NCBI GenBank assembly: GCA_963775575.1
Contig: CAVZJG010000002.1
Location: 1,240,001 to 1,304,000, forward strand
Origin: Roseiarcus sp963775575
GTDB taxonomy: Bacteria; Pseudomonadota; Alphaproteobacteria; Rhizobiales; Beijerinckiaceae
Length of the DNA: 64,000 nt
Reading direction: 5' to 3'
Every line of letters starts with the position of its first letter. Position 1 is the stretch's first letter. Of this stretch, positions 45,167-52,671 are shown piece after piece. The position numbers and the translations under genes were made by a program. The notes below the pieces were generated by a model that did not search any database, was not told the origin of the DNA, and worked only from the letters and a program-made list of their open reading frames with translations.

Positions 45167-45236
45167 CGCTCGTCGAGGTTCGTCAAGTTTTGTCGAGCGG
45201 CGTCGAGTTTCGTCAAGCGCTGTCAAGTCTTGTCAA
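45167..45236. repeat. seven 10-bp degenerate direct repeats, consensus GNNNYGTCRA
   Basis: Seven consecutive 10-bp units, each ending GTCAA or GTCGA: CGCTCGTCGA, GGTTCGTCAA, GTTTTGTCGA, GCGGCGTCGA, GTTTCGTCAA, GCGCTGTCAA, GTCTTGTCAA. The exact 10-bp period means the GTCRA half-sites fall on one face of the helix. The array lies between the aminotransferase start (45012) and the IS66-type element (45296). The DNA between 45013 and 45287 has no supported gene. Confidence 0.85.
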
Positions 45237-45311
45237 GGATTCCCTTGGCCGTTTCGTGCGATTTCAAGGGCTTGGCCCGCGAAATTTGACAACCGGTAAC
45301 TCCCAAGCCGT

Positions 45312-46427
45312 CTAGTGTCCTGATTCCGAGTTAGCTGCGATTTGGGCTTGTGCGATGGTGAGGGTTTTCAAGCAGAAGCGCTTTATGCTGGCGAGGATAT
45401 CGTCTGCGGATTTTGTCCATCGGAAGGGCCTTGGATTGCAATTGACGGCCTCGATGTAAGCGCGGATGGCGGCTTCCAATTCGACGGTGGAGCGGTGGAC
45501 GCCTCGCCGTATTTGGCGATCGGTGATGTCGGCGAAGAATCGCTCGACCTGATTGATCCAAGAACTCGATGTCGGCGTGAAATGGACGCGCCATCGCGGC
45601 CGTGCGCCGAGCCATTTCCGGATCGCCGGGGTCTTGTGGGTGGCGTAGTTGTCCATGACGAGGTGGATATCGAGATCGCTTGGAACGTTGCGTTCGATCT
45701 CGCGCAGGAAGCTCAAGAATTCGCGTCCGCGGTGGCGCGGATAGCATCGCCCGATCACTTTGCCGGTGGCGGTGTCGAGGGCGGCGAACAGGGAGAGGGT
45801 TCCATGGCGCGTGTAGTCATGCGTGCGCCGCTCGACCTGACCGGGGCGCAGGGGAAGTAGAGGCTGAGTCCGGTCCAACGCCTGGATATGGCTCTTTTCA
45901 TCGACGCAGAGAACGATGGCCCGCTCGGGCGGGGCCAAGTACAGTCCGACGATATCGCGAACTTTCTCGACAAAGAGCGGGTCGCTCGAAAGCTTGAACG
46001 TCTCGGTGCGATGCGGTTGAAGGTTGAACGCCTGCCAAATCCGATGGATCGTCGAAGGCGCAAACCCGACGGCGCGCGCCATCGATCGAAGACTCCAGTG
46101 GGTCGCGTTCTCCGGCGTCGTCTCCAGGGTCAGGCGAATCGTTTCAGCGATCTCCATGTCGCTGATCCGTCGCGGGGCTCCAGGGCGCGGCTCGTCCAGC
46201 AGTCCCTCGACACGACGTTCGGCAAACCGCCGTCGCCACTTGCCGACGGTATTGGGCGCCACCCCCAACTGCTGACAAATCGTCAGGTTCTCGGCGTCTC
46301 GCGCCGCCAACAATATGATCCGCGCGCGCTGAGCCAAACCCTGCGCCGTCCGACGACGCGACGCCAGGCTTTCCAGTTCAGTGCGCTCGTCGTCCGTCAG
46401 ACGAATCCTAGCCGCCCGCTTTCCCAT
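45312..46427 (-). CDS. IS630-family transposase
   Basis: 371-residue DDE transposase. An N-terminal helix-turn-helix (NLTICQQLGVAPNTVGKWRRRFAE; a second HTH region near WSLRSMARAVGFAPSTIHR) is followed by the catalytic core: Asp in IVLCVDEKSHIQALD, Asp in HLVMDNYATHKTP, and Glu in SSSWINQVERFFADIT. Its TAG stop is made partly from the TA target duplication, with the G from the flanking DNA, so the ORF runs to the very end of the element. Confidence 0.93.
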   Translation of the reverse strand: MGKRAARIRLTDDERTELESLASRRRTAQGLAQRARIILLAARDAENLTICQQLGVAPNTVGKWRRRFAERRVEGLLDEPRPGAPRRISDMEIAETIRLTLETTPENATHWSLRSMARAVGFAPSTIHRIWQAFNLQPHRTETFKLSSDPLFVEKVRDIVGLYLAPPERAIVLCVDEKSHIQALDRTQPLLPLRPGQVERRTHDYTRHGTLSLFAALDTATGKVIGRCYPRHRGREFLSFLREIERNVPSDLDIHLVMDNYATHKTPAIRKWLGARPRWRVHFTPTSSSWINQVERFFADITDRQIRRGVHRSTVELEAAIRAYIEAVNCNPRPFRWTKSADDILASIKRFCLKTLTIAQAQIAANSESGH

Positions 46428-46486
46428 CGATCATCCCTCCGCAAATCAGCAGGCGAATGATCGCACGTATTTCTCGATCGGGACAC
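45315..46486 (-). mobile_element. IS630-family element nested in the IS66 copy
   Basis: 1172-bp element with ends GTGTCCTGAT (45315) and, reversed, GTGTCCCGAT (46486), bounded on each side by the dinucleotide TA (45313-45314 and 46487-46488), the TA target duplication of IS630/Tc1-type transposition. It sits at the stop codon of the IS66 transposase. Carries one transposase gene with an intact frame. Confidence 0.88.
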
Positions 46487-47886
46487 TAGGCGTTGAGGGC
46501 GAGCGCGATCTGTGTTGGCGGGTCGGCGAGGGTTTTGAGGATGTTGGCCCCCTGTTTTCTCGCGGTTGAGACGACTGACCTGAGGCGCGCGAAGCTTTGG
46601 GCGCCGTCGAGGGTTCGAAACGAGCCCGAGATTTTCATTTTGACCTTCATCATCCTGAGGTCCTGTTCGGCCAGGTTGTTGGTGAAGGGCACGTCGAAGT
46701 CGGTGAGGAAGCGCAGCGTTTCGACTTTGAACGTCTTCAGCCTTTCGAGCAGATTGCGGCCGGGGCGCTGCTTTGTTCGTCCGCTCGCGTTGGCCTTGGC
46801 GTGGAGTGCGGGCAACTGGCGATGGAAAGCGAGGCCGAGCCGAACCGCGGCCCAATATTGGTCGACGAAGGCCGCGATGACTTTGGGCTCCAGCGCCTTC
46901 GCGCCCGCCTCGCGCGCCTCATGAACGGCGATATTCGCCGCCCGAAGCGTGTCGCGCATGAGTTCGGCCCACGGCTCCTTGTCGAACTCGATCAAACACT
47001 GGAGTTCGCGCAAGATATGGGCGTTGCAGAAGGCGTGTTCGACCGCGTCGAGCCGACGATAAGGCAGGAAGTGGTCGTGCACGACGACGCCCCCCTTCAA
47101 ATCCTGCGGGATCGCGCCGCGCTTTTCGTCGGCGCGATAGAAGGTGAAGGCTTGGCTCGAAGTCGTATGCAGCCATTGCAGCTTACCGGCGATGCGATAT
47201 CCCGTCTCGTCGAGATGGCGAACCTTCGCCTCGGCCACGCGCTCGCCGATGGCCTGGTAAACTTGCCGCAACTCTTGTCCCTTCTTGGCGATCCAAGCGA
47301 CAAGGCTGGCCGGACAGATCAGCGGCGCGTCGAACAGATCGCTCAGCGCTTGCGCGGTCCGATCCTCGGGGATGAGTTGCTGGACATTGAGATAGATCGC
47401 CGCGGCCTTGATGCGCTCGCCATACTGGGCAGGCGAGACCACGCCTTCGGGAAAAACCGCCTTCGTCACGCCCCGGCAATGCGCGCAGCGGTAAATCGAG
47501 GCCTGATGTTCCGTGACCCGCAGCGGGCGCTCGGGAAGGTCGAACACTTGCCGCTTCTCGACCCCTATCGCCGACCCCGCCTCGAGAGGCCAACCGCAAT
47601 GGCCGCATGCGCACGCCGCGTGCCCAACCACGCAATCGGGATCGGCGACCTGCCGCAGCGTGCCGCCCTTGTGACCCGTCTGGCCGCCGCTCGTCTTGCC
47701 CGAACGGCCGCGCAGACTGCCTCCAATACGCGGTTTCTTCCGCAGCCCGTCACTCGAAGGCGGTTGCGAACTGTTCGAGCTGTCCCGCCCCAATTGCCGA
47801 CGAAGATCGGCCACCTCGGCCCGCAACGCCGCGATCTCCGCCCTCAGAGACGCTATCAACTCCTCGACTTCGGCGGGAAGAACCAT
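46486..47886 (-). CDS. IS66-family transposase (TnpC)
   Basis: 466 residues. The N terminus has the leucine-zipper-like region EVEELIASLRAEIAALRAEV and SSNSSQPPSSDG, then a Cys-rich zinc-finger region (CACGHCGWPL, YRCAHCRG), and the DDE core HLDETGYRIAGKLQWLHT, VVVHDHFLPY and TNNLAEQDLRMMKVK. Its TAG stop includes the TA at which IS630 integrated, so insertion did not alter the protein. No frameshift is present; the enzyme should be functional. Confidence 0.92.
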   Translation of the reverse strand: MVLPAEVEELIASLRAEIAALRAEVADLRRQLGRDSSNSSQPPSSDGLRKKPRIGGSLRGRSGKTSGGQTGHKGGTLRQVADPDCVVGHAACACGHCGWPLEAGSAIGVEKRQVFDLPERPLRVTEHQASIYRCAHCRGVTKAVFPEGVVSPAQYGERIKAAAIYLNVQQLIPEDRTAQALSDLFDAPLICPASLVAWIAKKGQELRQVYQAIGERVAEAKVRHLDETGYRIAGKLQWLHTTSSQAFTFYRADEKRGAIPQDLKGGVVVHDHFLPYRRLDAVEHAFCNAHILRELQCLIEFDKEPWAELMRDTLRAANIAVHEAREAGAKALEPKVIAAFVDQYWAAVRLGLAFHRQLPALHAKANASGRTKQRPGRNLLERLKTFKVETLRFLTDFDVPFTNNLAEQDLRMMKVKMKISGSFRTLDGAQSFARLRSVVSTARKQGANILKTLADPPTQIALALNA

Positions 47887-48205
47887 CCCACCCTTGATTC
47901 ACAGTCTCGTGCCGCCGTCTCCCACAATCCGCATATCAATGCCGTTTCCCAAACACTGTGGCATTCCAGACTCACCCCACCTTGGGAGTTACGACAACCG
48001 CCGCTCGGCGCGAGGTTTTGCGGCGCAGCGCGGGCCTCATGGGATCGCGCCGACGCCCCGACGAAAGACAGGATAACCGAGACTCGAACGTTCGGGAAGA
48101 AATTGTCGCGTTCGACCTTTCGCCGATCGCGCTGGAAAGGTCGGGATCGCTGCGGTCGCGGCGTTCGCCGCGCTTCGGCGGAGAGCGGGGAGCGGCGTCC
48201 CGCCC

Positions 48206-48384
48206 TTACCCCTTCCCCTTCCCCATGAACGCCACGAACGCGGCGCGCGCTTCGGGGGAGCGCAGGCGCTCGTGCAACAGGCCGAGCTCTTCGTCGATGC
48301 GGGCGAGCAGCGCAGCGGGGTCGCCGCGCAGCAGGCGGCGGGTCGCGAGCATCGCCTCGCGACGGGAGGCAGAAAATCACCGAA
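48206..48384 (-). pseudogene. 3'-end remnant of an enoyl-CoA hydratase gene
   Basis: The minus strand reads REAMLATRRLLRGDP, then ALLARIDEELGLLHERLRSP and EARAAFVAFMGKGKG to a TAA stop at 48206-48208. This is the standard C terminus of enoyl-CoA hydratase/isomerases (TKRLLRGD ... ERLRSPEAREAFxAF). An in-frame stop lies just upstream, and no N-terminal two-thirds exists, so only some 58 codons remain. It lies 200 bp from the IS66 insertion. The surrounding 48001-48585 has no other gene I can support. Confidence 0.7.
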
Positions 48385-48585
48385 GGGCGCCGACGGCGGA
48401 TGGCGACGCTTCCCGCTTGAAAAACGTCGCCGCCGGAGACAATCTTGACCTCGCCGAGCGCTCCATCTGGAGAATCTCGGTACATGCAGGCCGGATTTGT
48501 GCTAGCGGACGACGCGGCGCTCGGCGGTTCCGACCGATGCGCGCGCTGGCTCGGCATCGGCGCCGAACCGTAAGGGGGGATACGC

Positions 48586-49155
48586 ATGCGCTTCTCGAGT
48601 CTCTTGGCCGGAACGGCCGCCCTTTTCGCGCTCGTCGGTTCAGCCTCGGTTTCGCCGACCCGCGCCAACGACGCCGATACATGCGTGAAGGGCGATGGCG
48701 ACGCCAAAATCACCGCCTGCACCAATGCGATCCAATCAGGCCGTTGGCGTGGCCGCGATATCGCCTGGGCCTATGTCAACCGGGGCTGGGCCTATGACGT
48801 CAACGAGGATTACGACCGCGCCATCGCCGATGAGAGCGAGGCGATCCGGCTCGATCCCAACATGGCCAACGCCTACATCTACCGGGGCTGGGCCTACGAC
48901 GACAAGGACCAATACGACCTCGCCATCGCTGACGAGACCGAGGCGATCCGGCTCGATCCCAAGGACGCCGTCATTTACAACAATCGCGGCAGCGCTTACG
49001 TCGACAAGCAGGATTTCGAGCGCGCTGTCGCCGAATTCACCCAGGCGATCCAGCTCGCCCCCAAATACGCGGCCGCCTTTCGCAATCGCGCCCGCGCCTA
49101 TCTCTATACCGGCAAGCTCGCCAACGCCTTGGGAATTACGGTGACGCCTGCATAA
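48586..49155 (+). CDS. exported tetratricopeptide repeat protein
   Basis: 189 residues. A signal peptide (FSSLLAGTAALFALVGSASVS) precedes a short Cys-bearing linker (CVKGDGDAKITACTNAI) and three 34-residue TPR units: AWAYVNRGWAYDVNEDYDRA, NAYIYRGWAYDDKDQYDLA and VIYNNRGSAYVDKQDFERA, plus a partial fourth. The repeats are unusually similar to each other, implying recent internal duplication. Its final residues (ANALGITVTPA) leave the TPR register, so the C terminus may have been cut short. Partner unknown. Confidence 0.8.
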   Translation: MRFSSLLAGTAALFALVGSASVSPTRANDADTCVKGDGDAKITACTNAIQSGRWRGRDIAWAYVNRGWAYDVNEDYDRAIADESEAIRLDPNMANAYIYRGWAYDDKDQYDLAIADETEAIRLDPKDAVIYNNRGSAYVDKQDFERAVAEFTQAIQLAPKYAAAFRNRARAYLYTGKLANALGITVTPA

Positions 49156-49249
49156 TTCCCGTTTTCGCCGAGTTGCGTCCGCGCTTTCGCGGGCGCGGGT
49201 CGCGGCCGATCAGCGCCGCGACGCGGTCGCGGAAGGCGCGCGAGCCGGT

Positions 49250-49679
49250 TCATCGCGGCGACACCGTTGCTTTGCGCGCCTCGCGCCACGCCCAAAACGC
49301 TTTCAGCACATCGTTGAGTAGGCGCGGCGGCAAATAGCCGTAGTCGTAGCGATCCGTGCCCGGCGCCTTGCGCAAATCATAGCCCAGCCAGACGAATTGA
49401 TCGCCCTCGCTCACGCTCGACCCATGAGCGTTGGTCATCGAGGCCAAGATGTCTTTTGACGGCGCGCGGAATCTCGACCGCCGCCGCCGTGTCCTTCGGC
49501 GGGCGATGCGTCACCGGCAAGACCGTCACCAGCGTTTCGCCGACTTGCCGGCGCTCGACCGCGAGCGCGATCACGCACGGGCGATCCTTGCGCCCTTCCT
49601 CCTGTCCGCTTTGCGCTTCGTGATCCCATACATAGGCATAGGAAATGACGAGGCCCGGTTCGGGCGTCGGAATCGCCAT
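49250..49679 (-). pseudogene. PemK/MazF-like toxin gene with a one-base insertion
   Basis: The first part (MAIPTPEPGLVISYAYVWDHE ... HLGLDDQRSWV) and the second part (VSEGDQFVWLGYDLRKAPGT ... YDYGYLPPRLLNDVL) are in different frames that meet at about 49416-49420. Together they make a PemK-like growth inhibitor of about 142 residues, a family of ribonuclease toxins common in alphaproteobacteria beside a Phd-type antitoxin. As written, the protein ends about 14 residues after the shift. The antitoxin gene is immediately upstream. Either a real inactivation or a sequence error. Confidence 0.65.
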
Positions 49680-49687
49680 GCCGCCCG

Positions 49688-49963
49688 CTATTTCGGATCA
49701 AGGAGTTTGTTGAGATGATCGTGGCGCGGGTCCATCCGCGACGCCGCGATGCGTTCGGCCTCTTCGTCGGATAGTTCCGCCGTCAGAAAGCGGCGGCGCA
49801 TGCCCTTGAGCTTGCGCAGCTCGTCATATTCGTGCGGCGCGACGAAATAACCGGCGAGCGTGCCGTTGCTCGAAACCGGAACCGCCTCGCGCTGCGCCAG
49901 CATCTTGTAGCGACCGAAGTTGCGGGCGAACTCGGCGGCCGGAACGGTGTCAGCCATGGCCAT
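49688..49963 (-). CDS. Phd/YefM-type antitoxin
   Basis: 91 residues beginning MAMADTVPAAEFARNFGRYK, the typical N-terminal DNA-binding domain of Phd/YefM antitoxins, with EAVPVSSNGTLAGYFVAPHEY matching the operator-binding fold, and an acidic flexible C terminus that would bind the toxin. Start at 49963 or two codons later (49957). It ends 8 bp before the toxin start, the normal antitoxin-toxin order. The pair has its own promoter (49987-50015). Confidence 0.82.
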   Translation of the reverse strand: MAMADTVPAAEFARNFGRYKMLAQREAVPVSSNGTLAGYFVAPHEYDELRKLKGMRRRFLTAELSDEEAERIAASRMDPRHDHLNKLLDPK

Positions 49964-49986
49964 GCGTCCTTTCTTTCACAGGTCAC

Positions 49987-50015
49987 ATTATACGCAGTTT
50001 ACGTGAAGAATGCAA
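49987..50015 (-). promoter_or_regulatory. sigma-70-type promoter of the toxin-antitoxin pair with inverted-repeat operator
   Basis: On the minus strand, TTGCAT (50015-50010), a 17-bp spacer, and a perfect TATAAT (49992-49987). The inverted pair GTTTACG (49997-50003) and CGTAAAC (50029-50035) brackets the -35 region and is a likely antitoxin operator, since such pairs repress their own promoter. Confidence 0.7.
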
Positions 50016-50101
50016 CATCCGCACTTTGCGTAAACGCTGGATTTGGAATTCGTATATGATAATATCCTTTATCGCATAGTGTAATTACATAATTGGGTTT
50101 C

Positions 50102-50130
50102 TTGACACCGATTCGGTGGTGTGTTACATT
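50102..50130 (+). promoter_or_regulatory. strong promoter giving a leaderless transcript
   Basis: TTGACA (50102-50107), exactly 17 bp, then TACATT (50125-50130). Transcription should begin about seven bases past the -10, that is at or within a base of the ATG at 50137. The HTH gene would therefore be translated from a leaderless mRNA, which fits the absence of any ribosome binding site there. Confidence 0.7.
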
Positions 50131-50136
50131 GGTTCT

Positions 50137-50889
50137 ATGAACACCAATATCTATCTCCGGACAGCGCAAGCGGCGCAGGTTGCCGGTGTTGGGTACGAGG
50201 GTCTTCGTTCCTGGCTCAAGCGCGGTCTGCTGAAGGACGCGGGAGCGATCGGGAAATTCTCGGGGCGTGATACGCCCGCGGAAGTGACCGACCTCAAACG
50301 CTGGCGTTGGTCGAGGTTCGGCTTTGCCGACCTGTGTTCTTTTCGGCTCGCGAAGCTGATGTTTGACGCGGGTCTGCCGTGGGAGATTGTTGAGCCGATC
50401 TTGGGAGGCCTCTGGCGAAGTCATGCCACCGATAGCCCGGAGTCCCACTTCCTCGCGATTTTCGCGCGGAGCAACCAATACACGCTCTATTCCAAGAAGA
50501 CCCTCGCCGACGATCTCGCCTGCGACATCGTCAAAGCGGAGTGGATGACCCTCATTGATCTTCACGAGCTGAGGAAAGACGTCATGATCCGAACACGCGT
50601 CGCAGCCCTTCAGGCCATTGCTGAGGACATAGAGAGTACGGCTCACATTTCCGTCAAGTCGGGTGCAGCGCTGTTCACCCCAGCGCAGGCCGCCGCGCGC
50701 GAAGCGGAGATCAAGTGCGTCGCCGAAAACATTCGCGCGCTCGCGATCGAAGCCGAGCAAGGCGGTGGTAGCTATCAGCAATTCGAAGTGAGTCTCAGGC
50801 GGCTTCACAAGGCCGGCAAAATGGCGGACTCGTTGCTCGTTTCGACTTTAGCAGCGGCTTTCGCCGATGCGGCGAACGGAAGGCCGTGA
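50137..50889 (+). CDS. MerR-like helix-turn-helix protein, first gene of a recombinase operon
   Basis: 250 residues. The N terminus is an HTH of the MerR/excisionase kind (AAQVAGVGYEGLRSWLKRGLL, then RFGFADLCSFRLAKLMFDAGL). The rest is helical (SNQYTLYSKKTLADDLACDIV ... EAEIKCVAENIRALAIEAEQ) with no domain I know. Its stop overlaps by 4 bp the GTG start of the next gene, which in turn overlaps the recombinase start by 4 bp. DNA is less GC-rich than the neighbourhood. It could regulate or direct the recombinase, as excisionases do, but is far longer than an excisionase. Confidence 0.7.
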   Translation: MNTNIYLRTAQAAQVAGVGYEGLRSWLKRGLLKDAGAIGKFSGRDTPAEVTDLKRWRWSRFGFADLCSFRLAKLMFDAGLPWEIVEPILGGLWRSHATDSPESHFLAIFARSNQYTLYSKKTLADDLACDIVKAEWMTLIDLHELRKDVMIRTRVAALQAIAEDIESTAHISVKSGAALFTPAQAAAREAEIKCVAENIRALAIEAEQGGGSYQQFEVSLRRLHKAGKMADSLLVSTLAAAFADAANGRP

Positions 50890-51125
50890 CCGTGCCGCTC
50901 TTTCGTTTTGAAATTCGATACGGCGAAGAGATGCTCGCGGGTGTTGAGAGAATTCGAGACTTTCTGAACGCGTTCGATAATGGCGCGTACGACTTCCAAT
51001 TCAGCGGGCGTGGGGACTCGACCGGAGTTTATCTGGAATTCGAGGACGCGGTGCCCGGTGATGAGGCCTCGTGCGCGTGGCAGGCATATCAGTACCTCCT
51101 TCCGTCCGAAGAGGGTGAGTCATGA
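50886..51125 (+). CDS. small hypothetical protein between HTH protein and recombinase
   Basis: 79 residues starting at a GTG (MTVPLFRFEIRYGEEM) that overlaps the preceding stop, ending SEEGES over the next start. It is acidic with a sequence FQFSGRGDSTGVYLEFEDAV and no known domain. Position and 4-bp overlaps on both sides imply translational coupling and a function tied to the HTH protein and the recombinase. Confidence 0.65.
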   Translation: MTVPLFRFEIRYGEEMLAGVERIRDFLNAFDNGAYDFQFSGRGDSTGVYLEFEDAVPGDEASCAWQAYQYLLPSEEGES

Positions 51126-52075
51126 ATCCGCTCGCGCCACTCGCGACTAACAACGCCCCCGCCCTCATCGCCGCGTCCGGCCCCCGCGCCACCCATCGCT
51201 TCCTCGAATTCTTCACCGCGCAGATCCGCAACCCGCACACCCGCCGCGCCTATGCACGCGCGGCGACGGAATTTTTCGATTGGCTCGACGCGCGCGGCGT
51301 GACGCAGCTCGCGGCGATCGAGAGCGGGCATGTCGCCGCCTATGTCGAGCAGCTTCGACGCACGCGATCCGCGCCGACGGCGAAGCTCCGCCTGGCGGCG
51401 TTGCGGCGCCTGTTCGATTGGCTGGCGGCGGGGGAGATCATGCCGGCCAATCCGGCCGCCGCGGTGCGCGGGCCGCGCCATGTCGTGCGGCGCGGCAAGA
51501 CGGCGGCGCTCGAACCGGCCGAGGCGCGCCGGCTGATCGATGCGATCGACGCCAGAAGCGTCATCGGCTTGCGCGACCGCGCGCTGATCGGCCTGATGGT
51601 CTATTCCTTCGCGCGCATCGGCGCGGCGACCGCCATGCGCGTCGAGGACGTGGTTTCGCGGAACGGCCGGCTATGGCTGCGCCTGCCCGACAAGGGCGGC
51701 GAGCGGCGCGCCATGCCGTGCCATCGCTATCTCGAAGCCTACCTGCGAGCATACATCGACGGCGCGGGGCTCGCGGGCGAGCCGAAGGCGCTGCTGTTTC
51801 AGACCTACAGCCGCGCGGGCCGGCTCACCGGCAATCCCCTGCCGCAGGCGAACGCCTATGCGATGGTCCAGAGGCGCGCCAAGGCGGCCGGCGTCGCGAC
51901 GCGCGTCGGCAATCACACTTTTCGCGCGACGGGCATCACCGCTTACCTGGAAAACGGCGGCGCGCTCGAGAAGGCCGCGCGGATGGCGAACCATGCCTCG
52001 ACGCGCACGACGCAGCTTTATGGCCGCAGGGCCGCCGAAGTGACGCTTGATGATATCGGGCGGGTCTCGCTTTGA
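51122..52075 (+). CDS. tyrosine recombinase / phage-type integrase
   Basis: 317-residue XerC/D-like site-specific recombinase. The N-terminal SAM-like core-binding domain is SAPTAKLRLAALRRLFDWLA with TRRAYARAATEFFDWLD. The catalytic domain shows the first Arg in VYSFARIGAATAMRVEDV, the Lys region PDKGGERRAMPC, the HxxR pair in VGNHTFRATGITAYL, the second His in RMANHASTRTTQLYG, and the nucleophile Tyr in TTQLYGRRA. All catalytic positions are present. No phage genes or integron cassettes are near; a structured inverted-repeat element lies directly downstream. Confidence 0.92.
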   Translation: MNPLAPLATNNAPALIAASGPRATHRFLEFFTAQIRNPHTRRAYARAATEFFDWLDARGVTQLAAIESGHVAAYVEQLRRTRSAPTAKLRLAALRRLFDWLAAGEIMPANPAAAVRGPRHVVRRGKTAALEPAEARRLIDAIDARSVIGLRDRALIGLMVYSFARIGAATAMRVEDVVSRNGRLWLRLPDKGGERRAMPCHRYLEAYLRAYIDGAGLAGEPKALLFQTYSRAGRLTGNPLPQANAYAMVQRRAKAAGVATRVGNHTFRATGITAYLENGGALEKAARMANHASTRTTQLYGRRAAEVTLDDIGRVSL

Positions 52076-52092
52076 ATCGCGGTCGCCCACTC

Positions 52093-52443
52093 ATACGGCT
52101 TCCGAGTGAAGCGTTCGTCGGAAGACGGGCGCTGTGCCTGATCCGTGCTCGGCGTCAAGGCCAAGCCCGTTTCACGGGTCGCGCGCTCACGCGCGCGAGC
52201 CTTGACCCCTCCGCGCGGCTCAGGCTCTCGGTTTCCGTGATCTTTGTTGAGCGAGCCGGCCTCGCGGCCGGCTTCGCTCGACAAAGATCACGGAAACACA
52301 AACGCCGCATCGGAGCGTCGCAGTCACCGCGGAGCGGGCGAAGCGCAGCGGAGCAGCCGCGCAGCGGCTTGACGGCGACGATCCGATGTGGCCGCCGGGG
52401 CCGAAGGGTGGGTTCTCCCGAGCTACTCACTCGGAAGCCGTAT
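52093..52443. repeat. 351-bp structured non-coding element with perfect 17-bp terminal inverted repeats
   Basis: Left terminus ATACGGCTTCCGAGTGA (52093-52109), right terminus TCACTCGGAAGCCGTAT (52427-52443), exact reverse complements. Between them lie several hairpins: GTCAAGGC/GCCTTGAC bracketing 52154-52206 with a nested GC-rich stem, and a long imperfect hairpin at 52231-52297. There is no ORF. No clear target duplication flanks it. It begins 18 bp after the recombinase stop. It could be a MITE or a recombination substrate. Confidence 0.7.
52231..52297. repeat. long imperfect palindrome, 31/32-base arms
   Basis: Left arm 52231-52261 starts GTTTCCGTGATCTTTGT, right arm 52266-52297 ends ACAAAGATCACGGAAAC. 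Arms pair perfectly except for one T/C difference (wobble) and one extra base, with a 4-base loop TCGC. Such a bulged long hairpin could fold as single-stranded DNA and resembles attC-like recombination hairpins; it lacks the T tract of a terminator. Confidence 0.85.
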
Positions 52444-52671
52444 CACTGGATGACGCTCCTTAGGCGACGCGCCGCGATTTCGGCGGCGACAGGGCCTCGA
52501 TAGCCGTCCAAACCCGCTCCCCCCACCCCCTCGCCCTCCCCATCGCCGCGCCAATCGCCGCGCGCTCGGGTTGACAAACGCCCCGAGGCGTCGGCACAGC
52601 GCGCGGGCCGAGGAGCGCGGCGCTGCGGGAGCGCGCGCCGACCTGGAACCGGAGCCATAAGAAGCGCGCCC

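Larger units (their letters stand above)
45296..47992 (-). mobile_element. IS66-family element (tnpC only) carrying a nested IS630
   Basis: The ends are a 12-bp perfect inverted repeat, GTAACTCCCAAG at 45296-45307 and CTTGGGAGTTAC at 47981-47992, starting GTAA as IS66-family ends do. They are flanked by an exact 8-bp target duplication GACAACCG (45288-45295 and 47993-48000), the IS66 size. The element carries one transposase gene (minus strand) and no tnpA/tnpB, so it is of the tnpC-only type. Without the inserted IS630 copy and its TA duplicate it would be about 1.5 kb. Confidence 0.9.

Noticed and set aside
46597..48228. 543-codon plus-strand ORF
   Set aside because: Shadow of the IS66 transposase, which has all DDE motifs on the minus strand.
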